Shown: positions 1-9,401, numbered from the stretch's first letter. The stretch is 64,000 nucleotides of DNA from JAWUWD01 sp034112085 (GCA_034112085.1 JAWUWD010000086.1:10122-74121); one strand, 5' to 3'. The notes: generated by a model from the letters alone, not told the origin. Made by a program: numbers and translations.

Positions 1-834
1 AGCATATACCGTTAGGACTGTGCTTAGTCCAATCAGAGACATGATCAAAGGGAAGAATAATGCTTGAACCATGGTAAGTCCCAAAGACTTGACTTTGTAT
101 GAGTCGCTTGCATCTTCAAATTTTCTGGTAGAATCATCTTCTCTTACAAATGCCTTTATTACTCTGATTCCTGAAAATGCCTCTTGTACAAAAGTAGAGA
201 GTCCAGATTGACTTACTTGAATCGCTTCAGAACGTTTGTTGATGATGTTATTCACATAGTAGATGCTTAGCGATAAAAGAGGTAGTGGGATAAGCGCATA
301 TAGTGTCAACTCTACATTGATAGACAACATATAAGGAATCAAAACTAGAAATAGAATTAATAAATTCAGTCCATACATCACTGATGGTCCTAGATACATT
401 CTGACCTTACTCACATCTTCTGAGATCCTATTCATCAGGTCTCCCGTATTATTTCTTCTATAGAAGCTTAGTGGAAGAGATTGATAATGTGCATATATCT
501 CATTTTTCAAATCATATTCTATCAACCTAGACATGACGATAATCGTCTGACGTACCATAAACAGAAAAACTCCTCTGAGCAGTGCCATGAGCAAAATGAG
601 TCCTGCAAACACAAGGATGTTGAAGACAATATCTTGATAGACAGCTTTTTGAGTTTCTAATCCATCAAAAGATTGGTAGTGCGGGATACTCTCCGTTACA
701 TAGTCTATAGCAAGCCTTACCAGAGAGGCTGGAATGATTTGAAAAGCATTGGAAATAATAATAAAAAGGACTCCTAAACCCAAGTGAAACTTGTATTTGA
801 AAAAGTATTTATTGAGGTGCTTGAGTTCTTTCAC
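1..834 (-). CDS. ABC exporter, transmembrane domain (partial)
   Basis: N-terminal 278 residues of a type-1 ABC exporter half-transporter (MsbA/LmrA-like permease fused to an ATPase); the ATPase half lies beyond the left edge. The translation shows the usual cytoplasmic N-terminus (MKELKHLNKYFFKYKFHL), several hydrophobic helices, and family signatures such as SLPLSFYRRNNTGDLMNRIS and FVQEAFSGIRVIKAFVRE. The likely start is a GTG at 834-832: an in-frame TAG lies three codons upstream and no ATG occurs near the family's expected start. It probably exports a lipid or hydrophobic compound by ATP hydrolysis in the inner membrane; the substrate cannot be told. It is divergent from leucine dehydrogenase. 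Confidence 0.9.
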   Translation of the reverse strand, partial: MKELKHLNKYFFKYKFHLGLGVLFIIISNAFQIIPASLVRLAIDYVTESIPHYQSFDGLETQKAVYQDIVFNILVFAGLILLMALLRGVFLFMVRQTIIVMSRLIEYDLKNEIYAHYQSLPLSFYRRNNTGDLMNRISEDVSKVRMYLGPSVMYGLNLLILFLVLIPYMLSINVELTLYALIPLPLLSLSIYYVNNIINKRSEAIQVSQSGLSTFVQEAFSGIRVIKAFVREDDSTRKFEDASDSYKVKSLGLTMVQALFFPLIMSLIGLSTVLTVYA

Positions 835-978
835 TGGATTCTATTACGGACGTAATGGTTATTGGTTCGAAGTAAGATATAAAATTGATAATGATCAAAA
901 ATAACGCTAATTTTGCGCTCAAATTTAGAAACAGTTCTTCTTTGTTTTTGTAGAAGACTTGGCAATAAACTTACGATT

Positions 979-2079
979 ATGATGGATGTTAACGAAATGG
1001 AATCAGTGGACAATTCACTATTCGCGCAAGTATCGACAATGGGGCACGAGCAAGTAGTGTTCTGTCATGATGAGGCGACTGGGTTGAAAGCAATAATTGG
1101 AATTCATAATACGGTACTTGGACCAGCACTTGGTGGAACTCGTATGTGGAAATATACTTCTGAGGCAGAAGCACTCACAGATGTCTTGAGGCTTTCTAGA
1201 GGAATGACCTATAAGGCGGCTATTTCTGGATTGAATTTAGGTGGTGGCAAGGCAGTCCTAATAGGCGATGCTAGCCATATGAAGACTGAAGCTTTTTTGA
1301 GAAGATTTGGTCGATTTGTAGAAAGCTTAGGTGGTAAATATATCACTGCCGAAGATGTAAACATGAAAACTCGTGACATGGAATATATCGCCATGGAAAC
1401 ACAGCATGTTACTGGACTTCCAGAGACTATGGGTGGAGGTGGAGACCCTTCTCCAGTTACTGCTTTTGGTACTTATATGGGAATGAAAGCTGCGGCTAAG
1501 AAAGTTTATGGAAGCGATGACCTAAGTGGTAAAAAAATTGGAGTACAAGGTGTTGGGCAAGTTGGGATGTATCTGGTAGAGCACTTGACTAAAGAGAATG
1601 CTGAAGTATATGTTACTGACATTGCTCAGGGCAAATTAAAGATGATGTCTGACAAGTACGGTTCTAAGATTGTTGGGATGGATGAGATATATGATCTTGA
1701 TATGGATATATATGCACCGTGTGCCTTAGGAGCAACTCTGAATGATGACACTATTGGTAGATTGAAATGTCAAGTAGTAGCAGGTGCTGCTAACAATCAA
1801 TTGAAAGACGAAACAAAACACGGGTATATGTTGATGGAAAAAGGGATTGCTTATGCACCAGACTTTTTGATCAATGCTGGTGGACTTATCAATGTATATG
1901 CAGAATATTTGGGTAGCTACAATAGAGACAGTGCCTACTTACAAGCAGAGAAGATATATGATACTTGTTTGAATATTTTGAATGTAGCTGATGCTGAGAA
2001 GATCTCAGCACAGGAAGCTGCTATCAAACTAGCTCAAGAGCGAATTGATGCAATGGGCAGAGTTAAGTTGTCTTATTAA
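979..2079 (+). CDS. ldh: Leucine (Glu/Leu/Phe/Val family) dehydrogenase
   Basis: NAD-dependent oxidative deamination of branched-chain amino acids to 2-oxo acids. With the start at 979 the protein is 366 aa, the usual length; the open frame reaches back to 913 but those 22 codons look non-homologous. The substrate-binding Lys79 (GMTYKAAISG) and catalytic Lys91 (GLNLGGGKAV) are 12 residues apart as in leucine dehydrogenases. A Rossmann motif (GVQGVGQVGMYL) follows in the second domain. Length and motifs favour leucine over glutamate dehydrogenase, and a true GdhA is present at 45.7 kb. It stands alone between a divergent ABC gene and nusB. Confidence 0.9.
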   Translation: MMDVNEMESVDNSLFAQVSTMGHEQVVFCHDEATGLKAIIGIHNTVLGPALGGTRMWKYTSEAEALTDVLRLSRGMTYKAAISGLNLGGGKAVLIGDASHMKTEAFLRRFGRFVESLGGKYITAEDVNMKTRDMEYIAMETQHVTGLPETMGGGGDPSPVTAFGTYMGMKAAAKKVYGSDDLSGKKIGVQGVGQVGMYLVEHLTKENAEVYVTDIAQGKLKMMSDKYGSKIVGMDEIYDLDMDIYAPCALGATLNDDTIGRLKCQVVAGAANNQLKDETKHGYMLMEKGIAYAPDFLINAGGLINVYAEYLGSYNRDSAYLQAEKIYDTCLNILNVADAEKISAQEAAIKLAQERIDAMGRVKLSY

Positions 2080-2128
2080 TTTGCGAAACGACATTATTTA
2101 AGAAATTATTCACGTTCTTTATTTATAG

Positions 2129-3268
2129 ATGCTCAACAGACGAACATTACGTATCAAAGCAATGCAAAGCCTTTTTGCCTTCGAAAGAAGCAAGGCTTCA
2201 AACTTCAATATTGCCAAAGACAGGATCGCTGAAGCTTTTGCTCCAGATCTCAACTCGATGGAGGTACAAGACAAGGTGTTGCTCACTGCGCAAAAGAAAG
2301 AAGCTACTGCCTTGTTTGTAGAGTATTATGCTCAGCAGATAGAAGTCAAAGCGAGTGCTGAGGATAAAATCAATCTTGCCGTTAACAACAACATCACTAC
2401 CTATTTTGATGATGTAAAGAAGGATAAGAAGGTTATTGAGAAGCACATGATCAATGAGGCAGAAGGCTTGATGGATCAGTACGTGATGATCTTATTGCTA
2501 TTGACAGAGTTTGCAGATATAGCAGCTACAGATAGCAAATACAAGACAGACAATTTTGTTAATAATGTGTTAATCAAAGCGATTAAGTTTAATAAGCCAC
2601 TTGAAAACATCATATTGAGGCATCAATTGAGCTGGGGAGGGCTGAATGACGAACTTAGAGAGTGGTACCGAGATACTATCAGAACAACAGATATGTATCA
2701 AGATTACCTCAAGTTAGAATCACCATCCTTTGATCAAGACAAAGAGATTGTTGAGTATGTAGTAAAGACTATTGTTTTCAAAAGCGATGTTGTTACTGCT
2801 TATATGGAGGAAAAAGACCTCTATTGGACGGAAAACAAGGCAATCGTAAAGAGTATGGTTTTGAAAACGATCAAAGCCATTGACCCTGAAAAGGCTGAAG
2901 ATTTTGAACCTGCTGAGCTTTCATACAATTGGGAAGAGGACAAAGAGTTTTTTATTAATATATTTAAAGAAACTCTTGACCTTGACAAAGAGTATAAGGA
3001 CTTAATAGCAAGCAAAACGGTAAACTGGGATATAGAGAGATTGGCAAGTGTGGATCGTATCATTATGGAGATGGCGATCACTGAGATGCTCAATTTTAGA
3101 AGTATACCACTGAAAGTAACCATCAACGAATACATAGAGTTGGCGAAAAACTACAGCACACCAAATAGCAAGCAATTTATTAATGGTATTTTGGATGGTA
3201 TATCTAAAGAACTTAATGAAAATGGTAAAATTCGAAAAAGTGGTCGAGGTTTAATTGATAACAAATAA
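2129..3268 (+). CDS. nusB: Transcription antitermination factor NusB, long form
   Basis: RNA-binding partner of NusE/S10 in antitermination of rRNA operons. The first residues (MLNRRTLRIKAMQSLFAFE) match the NusB start, and the C-terminal part has the typical WDIERLASVDRIIMEMAITE helix followed by IPLKVTINEYIELAKNYS. At 379 aa it is far longer than the roughly 140 to 160 aa of proteobacterial NusB. The extra length is an inserted helical region after the first helix, which is common in Bacteroidota. It leads an apparent nusB-ytxH-DUF1573 transcription unit; the next gene starts close to or within its stop region. Confidence 0.93.
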   Translation: MLNRRTLRIKAMQSLFAFERSKASNFNIAKDRIAEAFAPDLNSMEVQDKVLLTAQKKEATALFVEYYAQQIEVKASAEDKINLAVNNNITTYFDDVKKDKKVIEKHMINEAEGLMDQYVMILLLLTEFADIAATDSKYKTDNFVNNVLIKAIKFNKPLENIILRHQLSWGGLNDELREWYRDTIRTTDMYQDYLKLESPSFDQDKEIVEYVVKTIVFKSDVVTAYMEEKDLYWTENKAIVKSMVLKTIKAIDPEKAEDFEPAELSYNWEEDKEFFINIFKETLDLDKEYKDLIASKTVNWDIERLASVDRIIMEMAITEMLNFRSIPLKVTINEYIELAKNYSTPNSKQFINGILDGISKELNENGKIRKSGRGLIDNK

Positions 3269-3272
3269 TATT

Positions 3273-3590
3273 ATGAGCAGAAAATCAACAAATACGCTAT
3301 TGGCCTTTCTTACTGGAGCAACAGCAGGTGTTCTATTAGGAATTTTATTTGCTCCTGACAAAGGGTCCAACACAAGAGATAAACTATCTTTTAAATTAGA
3401 CTCTTATAAAAAAATGTTGGAAGAACTTGTGGAAGACCTAGTTCAAGGAAAAGAAATTCCTTTGACAGCAGCTAAGTCAGAAGGCGAAAAGGTAGTCAAT
3501 GATGCAAAAGAAAAAGCGGAGAGACTACTAGCAGATGTGGATGAGTTGATCGGACATATCAAGAGTGGTGAAACGGAGGATTTGAATTAG
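3273..3590 (+). CDS. YtxH domain protein
   Basis: Small membrane-associated protein of the YtxH family (105 aa from ATG 3273). It has one N-terminal hydrophobic segment ending in the family signature TAGVLLGILFAPDKGSNTR, followed by a charged amphipathic helical region likely to form a coiled coil. The frame is open from an ATG at 3255 inside nusB, but the second ATG gives the normal N-terminus and clears the nusB stop. Family members are often linked to stress or envelope functions, with no defined activity. It sits between nusB and the DUF1573 gene, probably co-transcribed. Confidence 0.85.
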   Translation: MSRKSTNTLLAFLTGATAGVLLGILFAPDKGSNTRDKLSFKLDSYKKMLEELVEDLVQGKEIPLTAAKSEGEKVVNDAKEKAERLLADVDELIGHIKSGETEDLN

Positions 3591-3632
3591 AATAATAAGT
3601 AGTAGATTTTTTAATAATAAATAAATAATACG

Positions 3633-4172
3633 ATGAAGTTAGTATTGAAGACGTTTATGGCAGCAATCCTCATAGTAGGATTCACTAGCTGTGGAAACAA
3701 AGAACAAGAGAAAAAAATTGCTGAATTGGAAAGTAAGCTAGAGTCGCTATCAGCTGGAACAGCTGCTACTCCATCTGCAGCCGCACCAGTAAAAGAAGAG
3801 AAGCCTGAGGGACCTCTTCCAGTATTCGAATTTACTGGAACTGACCATGATTTTGGTACAATCAATGAAGGAGATGTAGTAGAGCATACTTTTGAATTCA
3901 CAAATAACGGTGAAGCACCTTTGATCATTCAAAATGCAACTGGATCATGTGGGTGTACAGTTCCTACCTGGTCTAAAGAACCTATCCCAGTTGGTGGAGT
4001 AGGTATTGTTACCGCTAAGTTCAACAGTAAGGGCAAGCCTAACGTACAGAACAAAACAGTAACTATCACAGCTAACACTTGGCCTAAGCAAACAAGACTT
4101 AAAATCAAAGCGTTGGTAACTCCAGCTGCTAAAGATTTAGTTCCTGTATCGAGCGATGGACCTGTGAAGTAA
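3633..4172 (+). CDS. DUF1573 domain lipoprotein
   Basis: Predicted lipoprotein of 179 aa. The signal peptide ends in a lipobox with Cys20 (IVGFTSC), followed by a short coiled coil and an Ala/Pro-rich linker to about residue 60. The rest is a DUF1573 immunoglobulin-like beta domain with the family signature HDFGTINEGDVVEHTFEFTN and the GSCGCTVPTWSKEPIPVG loop. Its biochemical role is unknown. DUF1573 genes commonly follow nusB in Bacteroidota, as here, and a strong terminator closes the unit. Confidence 0.88.
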   Translation: MKLVLKTFMAAILIVGFTSCGNKEQEKKIAELESKLESLSAGTAATPSAAAPVKEEKPEGPLPVFEFTGTDHDFGTINEGDVVEHTFEFTNNGEAPLIIQNATGSCGCTVPTWSKEPIPVGGVGIVTAKFNSKGKPNVQNKTVTITANTWPKQTRLKIKALVTPAAKDLVPVSSDGPVK

Positions 4173-4190
4173 AGAGCTTAAGTACATTAT

Positions 4191-4227
4191 AAAAAGTCCC
4201 AACCTTGTTAAGGTTGGGACTTTTTTG
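4191..4227 (+). terminator. Rho-independent terminator after DUF1573 gene
   Basis: Near-perfect inverted repeat AAAAGTCCCAACCTT / AAGGTTGGGACTTTT with a 3-nt loop, followed by a T run. It lies 18 nt after the DUF1573 stop and closes the nusB unit. Confidence 0.92.
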
Positions 4228-4604
4228 TGCCTAAGAATCTTCTATTAGGTTACATAGAAACTCCAATACTCAGACTTTTCTTTTTTTGGCCACATACGCA
4301 AGCCTAAAATCAGAAAGTTAAAAAATCGCAAACACTGTAAAGAGTATGGGATTACGTAATAGTCTCATTACGCGGGAAGTTATCTATCTTCAAATCTGGT
4401 AACTTAGAGAAGTCAGAAGCAATTAAAATAATTATGTGCGACTTAACTTCTATAGATTAGAGCTCTCATAAAAACGAGATGGTCCGAACGTTAGATATTC
4501 TAAATAAACTATAATTGTTGTAAGGACCGTTCATGGTTTATAGTGTCTTACTGACGATCATAAGTTCTGTTAGATTTCTCGTAAATCAATTGATGGCACT
4601 GGTG
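4228..4604. other. Gene-free AT-rich stretch
   Basis: About 375 nt between the nusB-unit terminator and the stop of the minus-strand membrane gene. I see no convincing frame, RNA gene or strong palindrome; short GGTCC/GGACC elements in inverted orientation occur near 4482 and 4526 but do not extend. It may be decayed sequence from an accessory insertion. Confidence 0.5.
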
Positions 4605-5801
4605 TCACACAACTACTCCAAGCCACTTCAAAATAAAGGTTTTTGGTAAATTCATTATCAATGACAATAAAAAAAAACTAACAATTACAATATTGAAATA
4701 ACTAGTATCATGCTGTGCTCTTTCATATTTTAAATTTCCTAGGAGCACAATAAAAACCGGGGTTGAAAATGGGGCTAATATTCTATAATCGAAAGCATCA
4801 AAAGGAGATAATTTTCTAATAATCACAATAAAAGCGAGATAAAATAAGCTTGAAAAAACAGTTATAAGTTGAGGGGTTCCTTTAAAAGAATTCATGTTTA
4901 GATGATTCCTTTTTCTGAAAATGTAATAGCAAACAATAAGTTGCAGTGCTAATAAGAAAATAAATAATAGATCCATAGACCAATAAAATTTTCTAGCAAT
5001 GAATAGCTCATTAATAAATCCATTGATAAATAACTTTAAGAAAGCTGACCATGATTCTACTTCAGGAAATATTCTGGGGTGACCACCAAAAAAGCCTCCT
5101 GACATATAATAATTGTTTAGTAGATAGCAAAAAATCAATAAACTCGATATTGAAATCACAATAGTTAGTTGCTTCGCAATACTATATTTTTTCTGCAGAA
5201 AAAGGATAACCGTGATAATGGCAATATAAAAAAAATAGATTAGTCCCGCATATCTCAACAATGTCATAGACACCAAGCAAAAGATTAATAAAACCGTATT
5301 GATATATGAATTTTTTAATGAAAACATCCTCTCTATTAGGTACAATAACCAAAGCAGAAAAAACAAGAACACACCTTCTGACCAAGTGTATGAAAACACC
5401 TCTAGAAGGTTAAATGAGCAGAAATAACATGCAGGGAACAGGCTATTTACTCCATACCAATAGTACAATAAAATAAAAATGAATCCCAAAAAAAAAGTGT
5501 TGGTCAGTTTAGATGAAATAAAAGGATCAAACTCCGTTAAATAAGAAATCAATGCGATTAAAGCAGGATAACCAACTGGCCAAGTAGCCATGTAGGATTC
5601 AAGGGAAGTTTCGTCAAATGGATAAGTTGTAGGAGCAACAAACCCTTTACCTGCTAGATAGTTAGCCGCAGATTTAGTGTAAAATGAAGAATCCGGACTC
5701 ATATATCCAGTTGATTCTACATTGATTCTTATAGCTAGACATACGCAAATACAGGCGTATAGAATTAAAAGTTGAAGCTTAGTATTTTTAAGGGTCGACA
5801 T
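4605..5801 (-). CDS. Polytopic membrane protein, GT-C glycosyltransferase-like
   Basis: A 398-aa protein with about ten hydrophobic helices. The short loop after the first helix carries an acidic motif (STGYMSPDSSFYTKSAANYLAGKG), and a second loop has TWPVGYPALIALISYL. Both resemble the first periplasmic loop of GT-C fold enzymes (ArnT/PMT-like), which use a lipid-linked sugar donor. That assignment rests on topology and loop pattern only; no family is certain. The gene stands alone between two gene-free stretches and uses many AT-rich codons, so it may be an acquired surface-polysaccharide or lipid-modification gene. Confidence 0.6.
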   Translation of the reverse strand: MSTLKNTKLQLLILYACICVCLAIRINVESTGYMSPDSSFYTKSAANYLAGKGFVAPTTYPFDETSLESYMATWPVGYPALIALISYLTEFDPFISSKLTNTFFLGFIFILLYYWYGVNSLFPACYFCSFNLLEVFSYTWSEGVFLFFLLWLLYLIERMFSLKNSYINTVLLIFCLVSMTLLRYAGLIYFFYIAIITVILFLQKKYSIAKQLTIVISISSLLIFCYLLNNYYMSGGFFGGHPRIFPEVESWSAFLKLFINGFINELFIARKFYWSMDLLFIFLLALQLIVCYYIFRKRNHLNMNSFKGTPQLITVFSSLFYLAFIVIIRKLSPFDAFDYRILAPFSTPVFIVLLGNLKYERAQHDTSYFNIVIVSFFLLSLIMNLPKTFILKWLGVVV

Positions 5802-6182
5802 TTATAACTGATCCTATGTTATGAAACCTAACACTGTAATATACGATATGTGTGCGATTTCTATTCAAATAGAAGTCATTTCAAATATAGTCCGATGAAC
5901 TATAGCATTTCTTTAAAACTGCTAAATCTCTATTATTATGGTTTTAGCATCTGTGATTTATCTCATCATTAGAGTTCTTAGAGTGACTCTAAGTAGGATT
6001 AGTAATTATAGCCAATTGACAGGCCTATCAATTCGAGTTGGGGAAATTATCTGACACAGTTGTCATTTCGTAGAGCAACAAAGAAATCTTTACCGCCAAC
6101 GCATCAACTTCTTTTCTCTATAGGAATATATCCTTAGTGACGACCTGTGGAGTAGATTACTGATACCGGAATAAATTCGGCA
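5802..6182. other. Gene-free stretch upstream of the GT-C-like gene
   Basis: About 380 nt with no convincing coding frame. It contains a perfect 17-bp palindrome (5977-5993). Near 6060-6125 lies a segment containing TGTCATTTCGTAGAG and GAAATCTTT that resembles degenerate dispersed repeats of Bacteroidota genomes; that likeness is from memory and unverified. Confidence 0.45.
5977..5993. promoter_or_regulatory. 17-bp perfect palindrome
   Basis: CTTAGAGTGACTCTAAG is perfectly self-complementary around a central G. It lies about 175 nt upstream of the minus-strand GT-C-like gene. It could be an operator or just a small hairpin; there is no T run to suggest a terminator. Confidence 0.3.
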
Positions 6183-6183
6183 A

Positions 6184-6225
6184 AAAAAAGGCACTTTCAA
6201 TTTCTTGAAAGTGCCTTTTTGAGTA
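6184..6225. terminator. Bidirectional terminator downstream of lpd
   Basis: Perfect inverted repeat GGCACTTTCAA / TTGAAAGTGCC with a TTTC loop, flanked by an A run on the left and a T run on the right, so it can work on either strand. On the minus strand it lies just after the lpd stop. Confidence 0.9.
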
Positions 6226-6240
6226 TTGTTCTAACTCTTA

Positions 6241-7638
6241 TTATAAATGAATCACTTCACCATAAGCCATGGCAGTAGCTTCCATAATTGCTTCCGACAT
6301 CGTAGGGTGAGGGTGGATCGTCTTGATGATCTCATGACCAGTAGTCTCTAGCTTTCTAGCTGCTACTGTTTCTGCAATCATCTCAGTTACGTTTGCCCCG
6401 ATCATATGACATCCTAGCCATTCTCCATACTTGGCATCGTAGATTACTTTGACAAAACCATCTTTGGCACCAGCGGCACTTGCCTTACCAGAGGCAGAGA
6501 ATGGGAATTTACCGACCTTGATTTCGTAGCCCGCCTCTATGGCAGCCTTCTCTGTATATCCTACAGAGGCGATCTCTGGATTACAATATGTACATCCTGG
6601 AATATTATTGTAGTCGATAGGCTCTGGGCTCTGACCCACTATCTTCTCAACACAAGTGATGCCTTCAGCAGAAGCCACATGTGCTAATGCTGGTCCATGT
6701 ACGATGTCACCGATCGCATATACTCCAGGTATATTTGTTTTATAGTAGTCATCTACCAATATTTTTCCTTTATCAGTAGCAACGCCTACATCTTCAAGGC
6801 CTATACCTTCAAGATTAGTCGCGACACCTACTGCAGAAAGTACTACATCACAGTCGATCACTTCATCTCCTTTCTTAGTCTTCACCGATACTTTACAGCC
6901 TTTGCCTTTGGTGTCAACATTGGTCACCTCAGCATTGGTCATGATCGTCATTCCTGACTTTTTGAATGTTTTCTCCAATTGCTTAGAAACATCTATATCC
7001 TCTACAGGAACGATATTAGGCATATATTCTACGATGGTCACGTCAGTTCCCATAGTTGAATAGAAGTAGGCAAACTCAACACCAATAGCTCCTGATCCTA
7101 CAACAACCATTTTCTTAGGGCGTGTTGTAAGCGTCATTGCTTTGCGATATCCTATGATCTTCTTACCATCGATTGGCATTGTAGGAAGTTCTCTTGATCG
7201 AGTTCCTGTAGCCAGGATAATATGATCTGCACTATAGTCTACTGCAGCACCTTTTTCATCCGTAACAGTTACTTTTTTACCCGTCTTCAATTTTCCAAAA
7301 CCTTGGATATGATCGATCTTATTCTTCTTGAATAAGAACTGAATTCCTTTACTCATCCCTCCAGCAACATCTCTACTTCTCTTGACCACTGCTTCAAAAT
7401 CAACTGATGCATCAGGAACACTTATTCCGTAGTCATTGGCATGCTGTATATATTCGAATACGTTGGCACTCTTAAGCAAAGCTTTGGTAGGAATACATCC
7501 CCAGTTGAGACAAATACCACCTAGCTCAGAACGCTCTACAACACCCACTTTCAACCCAAGTTGGGAAGCTCTAATAGCAGCCACATATCCTCCAGGGCCA
7601 CTGCCTATTACGATAAGATCATATTTTGTTGTTGACAT
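6241..7638 (-). CDS. lpdA: Dihydrolipoyl dehydrogenase (E3)
   Basis: FAD flavoprotein that reoxidises dihydrolipoamide in pyruvate, 2-oxoglutarate and related dehydrogenase complexes, reducing NAD. The 465-aa length is normal. FAD motif GSGPGGYVAA is at residues 12-21, the redox disulfide pair Cys43/Cys48 in GGICLNWGCIPTK, and a second nucleotide motif VVGSGAIGVEFA follows. The active-site His444-Glu449 pair in HPHPTMSE is near the C-terminus. It is monocistronic, while E1 alpha (pdhA) lies 8 kb away on the same strand. Confidence 0.96.
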   Translation of the reverse strand: MSTTKYDLIVIGSGPGGYVAAIRASQLGLKVGVVERSELGGICLNWGCIPTKALLKSANVFEYIQHANDYGISVPDASVDFEAVVKRSRDVAGGMSKGIQFLFKKNKIDHIQGFGKLKTGKKVTVTDEKGAAVDYSADHIILATGTRSRELPTMPIDGKKIIGYRKAMTLTTRPKKMVVVGSGAIGVEFAYFYSTMGTDVTIVEYMPNIVPVEDIDVSKQLEKTFKKSGMTIMTNAEVTNVDTKGKGCKVSVKTKKGDEVIDCDVVLSAVGVATNLEGIGLEDVGVATDKGKILVDDYYKTNIPGVYAIGDIVHGPALAHVASAEGITCVEKIVGQSPEPIDYNNIPGCTYCNPEIASVGYTEKAAIEAGYEIKVGKFPFSASGKASAAGAKDGFVKVIYDAKYGEWLGCHMIGANVTEMIAETVAARKLETTGHEIIKTIHPHPTMSEAIMEATAMAYGEVIHL

Positions 7639-7673
7639 ATGTTTTCTGTTTTGAAGTCTAAAATTCGTGCTTG

Positions 7674-7681
7674 CAAATTTA
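7674..7681 (-). promoter_or_regulatory. Candidate -7 element for lpdA
   Basis: On the minus strand TAAATTTG matches the Bacteroidota -7 consensus TAnnTTTG, 35 nt upstream of the lpdA ATG. No clear -33 TTG was found, so support is partial. Confidence 0.35.
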
Positions 7682-7794
7682 AGCGAAATACGCAGAGAAA
7701 AAAATGAGTTGGTGGTGTATCAGCTTTTCACTTTCTTTGGGGTGAAATAGCATCTTTGAGATGCCAATATAGATTTGATAAACTTACTTTATAT

Positions 7795-8541
7795 ATGAAA
7801 TTACTCGAAGGAAAAACGGCACTTATCACTGGTGCATCTAAAGGAATTGGGCGCGCGATTGCCAACAGATATGCAGAGCAAGGAGCCAATGTTGCATTTA
7901 CTTACCTCTCTAGTGTAGAAAAAGGTGAAGCGCTTGTCGCTGAACTCGAGGCAAAGGGAATCAAAGCCAAAGGATATAGATCTGATGCTTCTGACTTTGC
8001 CGCTGCTGATCAACTAATCAATGAGGTGGTTACAGACTTTGGGTCACTGGATATACTCATCAACAATGCTGGTATCACTAAAGATAATTTGATGATGCGC
8101 ATGACCGAAGAGATGTGGGATCAAGTAATCAATGTCAATCTTAAGTCATGTTTCAATACTGTGAAAGCAGCAACTAGAACAATGATGAAGCAACGTTCTG
8201 GATCTATTATTAATATGACTTCAGTAGTTGGACTCAAAGGAAATGCTGGACAAGCTAACTATTCTGCTTCTAAAGCTGGAATCTTGGGGTTCACTAAATC
8301 TATTGCCCTTGAACTAGGATCTAGAGGGGTAAGGTCAAATGCCATTGCTCCTGGGTTTATCGAGACAGAGATGACTGATGCTTTGGATGAAAAGACTGTT
8401 CAAGGATGGAGAGATGCTATTCCTTTGAGAAGAGGAGGTCGGCCAGAAGATGTTGCAGATGCCTGTGTATTCTTAGGATCAGATATGTCGTCTTACATCA
8501 CTGGACAAGTGATCCAAGTTGATGGTGGGATGTTGACTTAA
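7795..8541 (+). CDS. fabG: 3-oxoacyl-[acyl-carrier-protein] reductase FabG
   Basis: NADPH-dependent reduction of 3-oxoacyl-ACP in type II fatty acid synthesis. From ATG 7795 the protein is 248 aa; the frame extends 13 codons upstream but the added residues are not family-like. Short-chain dehydrogenase motifs are all present: TGASKGIG (12-19), NNAG (90-93), Asn115, Ser143, and Tyr156/Lys160 in YSASK. The C-terminus (GQVIQVDGGMLT) is typical. It is a single-gene unit with its own terminator. Confidence 0.94.
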   Translation: MKLLEGKTALITGASKGIGRAIANRYAEQGANVAFTYLSSVEKGEALVAELEAKGIKAKGYRSDASDFAAADQLINEVVTDFGSLDILINNAGITKDNLMMRMTEEMWDQVINVNLKSCFNTVKAATRTMMKQRSGSIINMTSVVGLKGNAGQANYSASKAGILGFTKSIALELGSRGVRSNAIAPGFIETEMTDALDEKTVQGWRDAIPLRRGGRPEDVADACVFLGSDMSSYITGQVIQVDGGMLT

Positions 8542-8567
8542 TAATTCGATTACAAATTAATATTGAG

Positions 8568-8593
8568 AGGCTGTTTTCGAACGGCCTTTTTTA
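8568..8593 (+). terminator. Rho-independent terminator after fabG
   Basis: AGGCTGTT / AACGGCCT stem (one U-G wobble) with a TTCG loop and a following T run, 26 nt after the fabG stop. Confidence 0.8.
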
Positions 8594-8608
8594 TTACATT
8601 TCTGATAA

Positions 8609-9400
8609 GTGAAGAATTATTACAAAATACTAGAGGTTACTGAAAGCGCTACACAGGTAGAGATCAAGAAGTCTTACAGATCATTGGCCAAGAAGTATCA
8701 TCCTGATAAATCTAGTGCTCCAAGTGCTGCTCAGTTATTTAGTGAAATCAATGAAGCCTACGAAGTACTAAGCGATCACGAGCAAAAAGGACAATATGAT
8801 CAACGTAGAAATAGAAGTCAAGGAGAAAATGCTAGACCGAAAAGTCACGGAAACTATTCTAATAGAAGACCAACTAGACCAGTATATAGCTCTCCAAAAG
8901 ATCAGCTTGATCTTAAACCTTATGTACCTTACTTTAGAAAAGTATCGTGGATAGCTCTTGCGATCGCGTTCAGCCTTTTTATAGACTTTGTTATTCCTAG
9001 AAATGAGATTGACGAACAAATAATAAAAGTTGAAAACGTGATAGCCAGATCTCGGAGAGGAAGACAGGCCATCGTTGCTAGAGCAATTATCACTTCCTCA
9101 GGTGCTTATCAAATCAATAAAGAATTGTCAGTTTCTCTTAAAAAAAATCAACCCATAAAGGTATTTAAGACAAGATTACTTGATATAGCTACCTCAGTCA
9201 ATTTCCTATCAGGAAATAGCTCAGAGAAATATATTATTGCCGCTAGTATACATCGTAATTTTTCATTCTCTTGGATCATATTACTCATTTCTTCAGTAGT
9301 GGGTACGTTTGTCAAAAAATCATCTGAGACCATCATCAACCTGGGTGTCGTCAATGGTGTATTAATTTTATTAGTTATTTACTTCACAGCCGTTTCCTAA
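8609..9400 (+). CDS. Membrane-anchored J-domain protein
   Basis: A 263-aa DnaJ-like co-chaperone. The J domain occupies residues 1-65 (YYKILEVTESATQVEIKKSY, then KYHPDKS with the HPD tripeptide that stimulates DnaK). A basic, Asn/Pro-rich linker follows, then one hydrophobic helix (WIALAIAFSLFIDFVI) near residue 115 and two more near the C-terminus. The zinc-finger and substrate-binding domains of true DnaJ are missing, so it is likely a membrane-tethered recruiter of DnaK. Translation starts with GTG at 8609, because no ATG precedes the J domain. The next gene starts 2 nt after its stop. Confidence 0.85.
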   Translation: MKNYYKILEVTESATQVEIKKSYRSLAKKYHPDKSSAPSAAQLFSEINEAYEVLSDHEQKGQYDQRRNRSQGENARPKSHGNYSNRRPTRPVYSSPKDQLDLKPYVPYFRKVSWIALAIAFSLFIDFVIPRNEIDEQIIKVENVIARSRRGRQAIVARAIITSSGAYQINKELSVSLKKNQPIKVFKTRLLDIATSVNFLSGNSSEKYIIAASIHRNFSFSWIILLISSVVGTFVKKSSETIINLGVVNGVLILLVIYFTAVS

Positions 9401-9401
9401 T

